This document shows positions 5,725-5,799 of a stretch of 5,799 nucleotides of DNA, piece by piece (the stretch's first letter is position 1; each line of letters opens with the position of its first letter). The stretch comes from Candidatus Merdimorpha stercoravium (GTDB lineage: Bacteria; Bacteroidota; Bacteroidia; Flavobacteriales; UBA1820): assembly GCA_018715295.1 (NCBI GenBank), contig DVLY01000098.1, positions 1 to 5,799 of the forward strand, given 5' to 3'. A program made the position numbers and the translations under genes. The notes under the pieces are model-generated. The model worked only from the letters and a program-made list of their open reading frames with translations. It was not told where the DNA came from and did no database searches.

Positions 5725-5799
5725 TCATGTTTCCCCAGGGCTGTCGCACTCTGTATTCTTCATATTTTCATCATACAGGATGCGGCCCGACAGCGGCAA
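5725..5799 (-). CDS. Possible C-terminal end of an upstream gene (partial)
   Basis: One minus-strand frame is open from the right edge to a TGA at 5727-5725 and would encode the last 24 residues of a protein, ending NTECDSPGET. The two other minus-strand frames hit stops sooner. The first codons (TTG CCG CTG TCG GGC CGC ATC CTG) match the GC-rich usage of the neighbouring genes, but later ones do not, and 24 open codons can occur by chance. The family cannot be recognised. If real, the gene would end about 125 nt before the hydrolase start, with only a weak hairpin (CCGG/CC-A-GG with a bulged A, then TCTTTTT, about 5719-5698) as a possible terminator. Confidence 0.25.
   Translation of the reverse strand: MPLSGRILYDENMKNTECDSPGET
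5740..5794. repeat. Two-armed imperfect inverted repeat
   Basis: The outer arms GCTGTCG (5740-5746) and CGACAGC (5788-5794) pair over 7 bp. Inner arms CTGTAT (5751-5756) and ATACAG (5773-5778) pair over 6 bp around a 16-nt AT-rich loop. The interior loop is asymmetric (4 and 9 nt). No T-tract follows on either strand inside the window, so it does not look like a standard terminator. It could be a structured RNA element, an operator or chance. Confidence 0.3.

Noticed and set aside
5727..5799. Plus-strand ATG at 5727 with a frame open to the right edge
   Set aside because: No promoter box or ribosome site precedes it, and it uses codons such as TCA that the sure genes avoid. Another ATG at 5780 has only six codons in the window, too few to judge.
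1..5799. CRISPR array, insertion sequence, tRNA or rRNA
   Set aside because: No spaced direct repeats, transposase motifs, terminal inverted repeats with duplications, or tRNA/rRNA sequence features were seen on either strand.

Overview
The window holds three complete genes, all read from the minus strand, plus short intergenic stretches. In transcription order (right to left) they are a secreted GHL10/DigH-type glycosyl hydrolase-like protein (4029-5600), a pyruvate kinase (2519-3961) and a DNA topoisomerase I (57-2393). A possible C-terminal end of a fourth minus-strand gene runs in from the right edge (5725-5799).

The organism is most likely a GC-rich member of the Bacteroidota. Each of the three genes is preceded by an exact match to TAnnTTTG, the -7 promoter box of that phylum. 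Shine-Dalgarno motifs are absent or weak at two of the three starts. The topoisomerase has the zinc-finger-free, repeat-plus-basic-tail architecture, and a DigH-like protein with a C-terminal Ig/FN3-like domain is common in this group. The high GC content and very biased codon use suggest something like Rikenellaceae/Alistipes, but that is inference and no marker gene here fixes the genus.

Layout from right to left: the 5601-5799 stretch holds the hydrolase promoter, a two-armed inverted repeat and perhaps the tail of an upstream gene. The hydrolase promoter box ends only 7 nt before the ATG, which implies a very short leader or none. The hydrolase stop is followed almost at once by the pyk promoter box, so pyk has its own promoter but no clear terminator separates it from the hydrolase, and read-through is possible. 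A strong intrinsic terminator follows pyk. topA then starts from its own promoter within the 125-nt gap. Past topA, 56 nt remain before the window edge.

The three genes do not form an obvious pathway: cell-wall glycan turnover, the last step of glycolysis, and relaxation of DNA supercoils. I see no mobile element, CRISPR array, tRNA or rRNA, and no undescribed system. The points most worth a second look are the K+-independent signature of the pyruvate kinase, the nearly leaderless hydrolase promoter, the apparent lack of a lipobox in the DigH-like protein, and the complete absence of TTA, CTA and TCA codons from all three genes.
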